Origin: SHLQ01 sp964517125
GTDB lineage: Bacteria > Actinomycetota > Acidimicrobiia > Acidimicrobiales > SHLQ01
DNA: 5,490 nt
NCBI GenBank assembly: GCA_964517125.1
Contig: CAZFBD010000132.1
Coordinates: 1-5,490 of the forward strand
Direction: 5' to 3'
Part shown: one piece after another, positions 5,380-5,490 of the stretch
How the letters are laid out: each line of letters opens with the position of its first letter
How positions within the stretch are numbered: position 1 is the stretch's first letter
Translations under genes and position numbers: made by a program
The notes under the pieces: generated by a model
The model's input: only the letters and a program-made list of their open reading frames with translations
Told to the model about the DNA's origin: nothing
Databases searched by the model: none

Positions 5380-5391
5380 TTGATAAATCAA
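5380..5391. repeat. Short inverted repeat TTGAT-AA-ATCAA
   Basis: Five-base arms TTGAT (5380-5384) and ATCAA (5387-5391) around AA. It lies about 46 bp before the tRNA fragment; TCAACG then recurs at 5388-5393 and 5405-5410. It is AT-rich against its surroundings and is a candidate accessory-protein or recombinase site beside the attachment core. No function is shown. Confidence 0.35.
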
Positions 5392-5437
5392 CGCTTCCTG
5401 GGATTCAACGGGACTGTCTGTGATGGGGAGGCCGTCG

Positions 5438-5479
5438 CTCTTAATCCGCAGGTTCTGGGTTCAAGTCCCAGGGGGCGTA
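5438..5479 (+). other. 3' part of tRNA-Lys(CTT): probable attachment site of an integrative element
   Basis: From the left: anticodon loop CTCTTAA with anticodon CTT at 5440-5442; 3' anticodon stem TCCGC (5445-5449); variable loop AGGTT; T stem-loop CTGGG-TTCAAGT-CCCAG (5455-5471); acceptor strand GGGGCGT (5472-5478) and discriminator A (5479), with no CCA. The 5' half is absent: upstream CGTCG cannot pair with TCCGC (GCGGA needed), and no D-arm or 5' acceptor is present. Tyrosine integrases insert at anticodon or T loops and leave exactly this kind of 3' duplicate. The tRNA reads rightward, so the element should lie to the left, with an intact tRNA-Lys at its other end. A plain tRNA relic is the alternative. 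Confidence 0.7.
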
Positions 5480-5490
5480 CTACGAAAACC

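Noticed and set aside
5340..5490. A complete tRNA interrupted by an intron
   Set aside because: No 5' tRNA half (D arm, 5' acceptor matching GGGGCGT) is found upstream, and there is no group I intron structure that I can see.
1..5490. CRISPR array or complete insertion sequence
   Set aside because: The only regular repeats are the coding RTX units; no spaced identical repeats, transposase motif or paired terminal inverted repeats were seen.

Overview
The window looks like GC-rich actinobacterial DNA. The signs are GC-rich codon third positions in most genes, a secreted RTX/thrombospondin-type-3 protein with the C-x-I-V-G-T-x-G-x-D-T-L opening common in Acidimicrobiia and relatives, and a tRNA 3' end with no encoded CCA. 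Taxonomy below phylum level is a guess.

Left part (1-1300), minus strand: a gene start running off the left edge (from 26, MNRRILLL, with a GGGAG box), a doubtful 75-residue ORF (175-402), and a well-supported two-TM protein of unknown family (611-1297, strong GGAGG box). A 401-bp divergent intergenic region (1298-1698) holds at least four perfect inverted repeats. It leads to a secreted 461-residue protein (1699-3084) with a signal peptide, an Ig/cadherin-like segment, exactly twenty uninterrupted RTX nonapeptides and a calcium-binding TSP3-like acidic region. Its last ~50 residues look unnatural, and a different frame carries a protein-like relic (2922-3251, broken by one TAG), so this gene end appears rearranged or frameshifted.

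Middle part: 3153-3596 has no gene I can defend. A compact two-gene operon follows: an excisionase-type HTH protein (3646-4071, clear promoter and SD) and a PIN-domain ribonuclease (4084-4650). The arrangement is that of a type II toxin-antitoxin module, although the antitoxin is of the MerR/Xis-like HTH_17 type rather than a classical VapB.

Right part: on the minus strand, overlapping the PIN gene tail-to-tail by 27 bp, lies a 213-residue stand-alone GyrB-like GHKL domain (4624-5265). It keeps the GyrB signature LEAVRKRPGMYV and the D-x-G motif but has lost the Mg/ATP-binding Asn. Upstream are a perfect 11-bp tandem repeat and several GTCAC/GTGAC copies. The window ends with the 3' part of a tRNA-Lys(CTT), from anticodon loop to discriminator base, with no 5' half (5438-5479). 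This is the classic footprint of a tyrosine-recombinase attachment site, with the element expected to the left. The toxin-antitoxin pair and GyrB-like gene would then be terminal cargo of an integrative element; no integrase is in the window.
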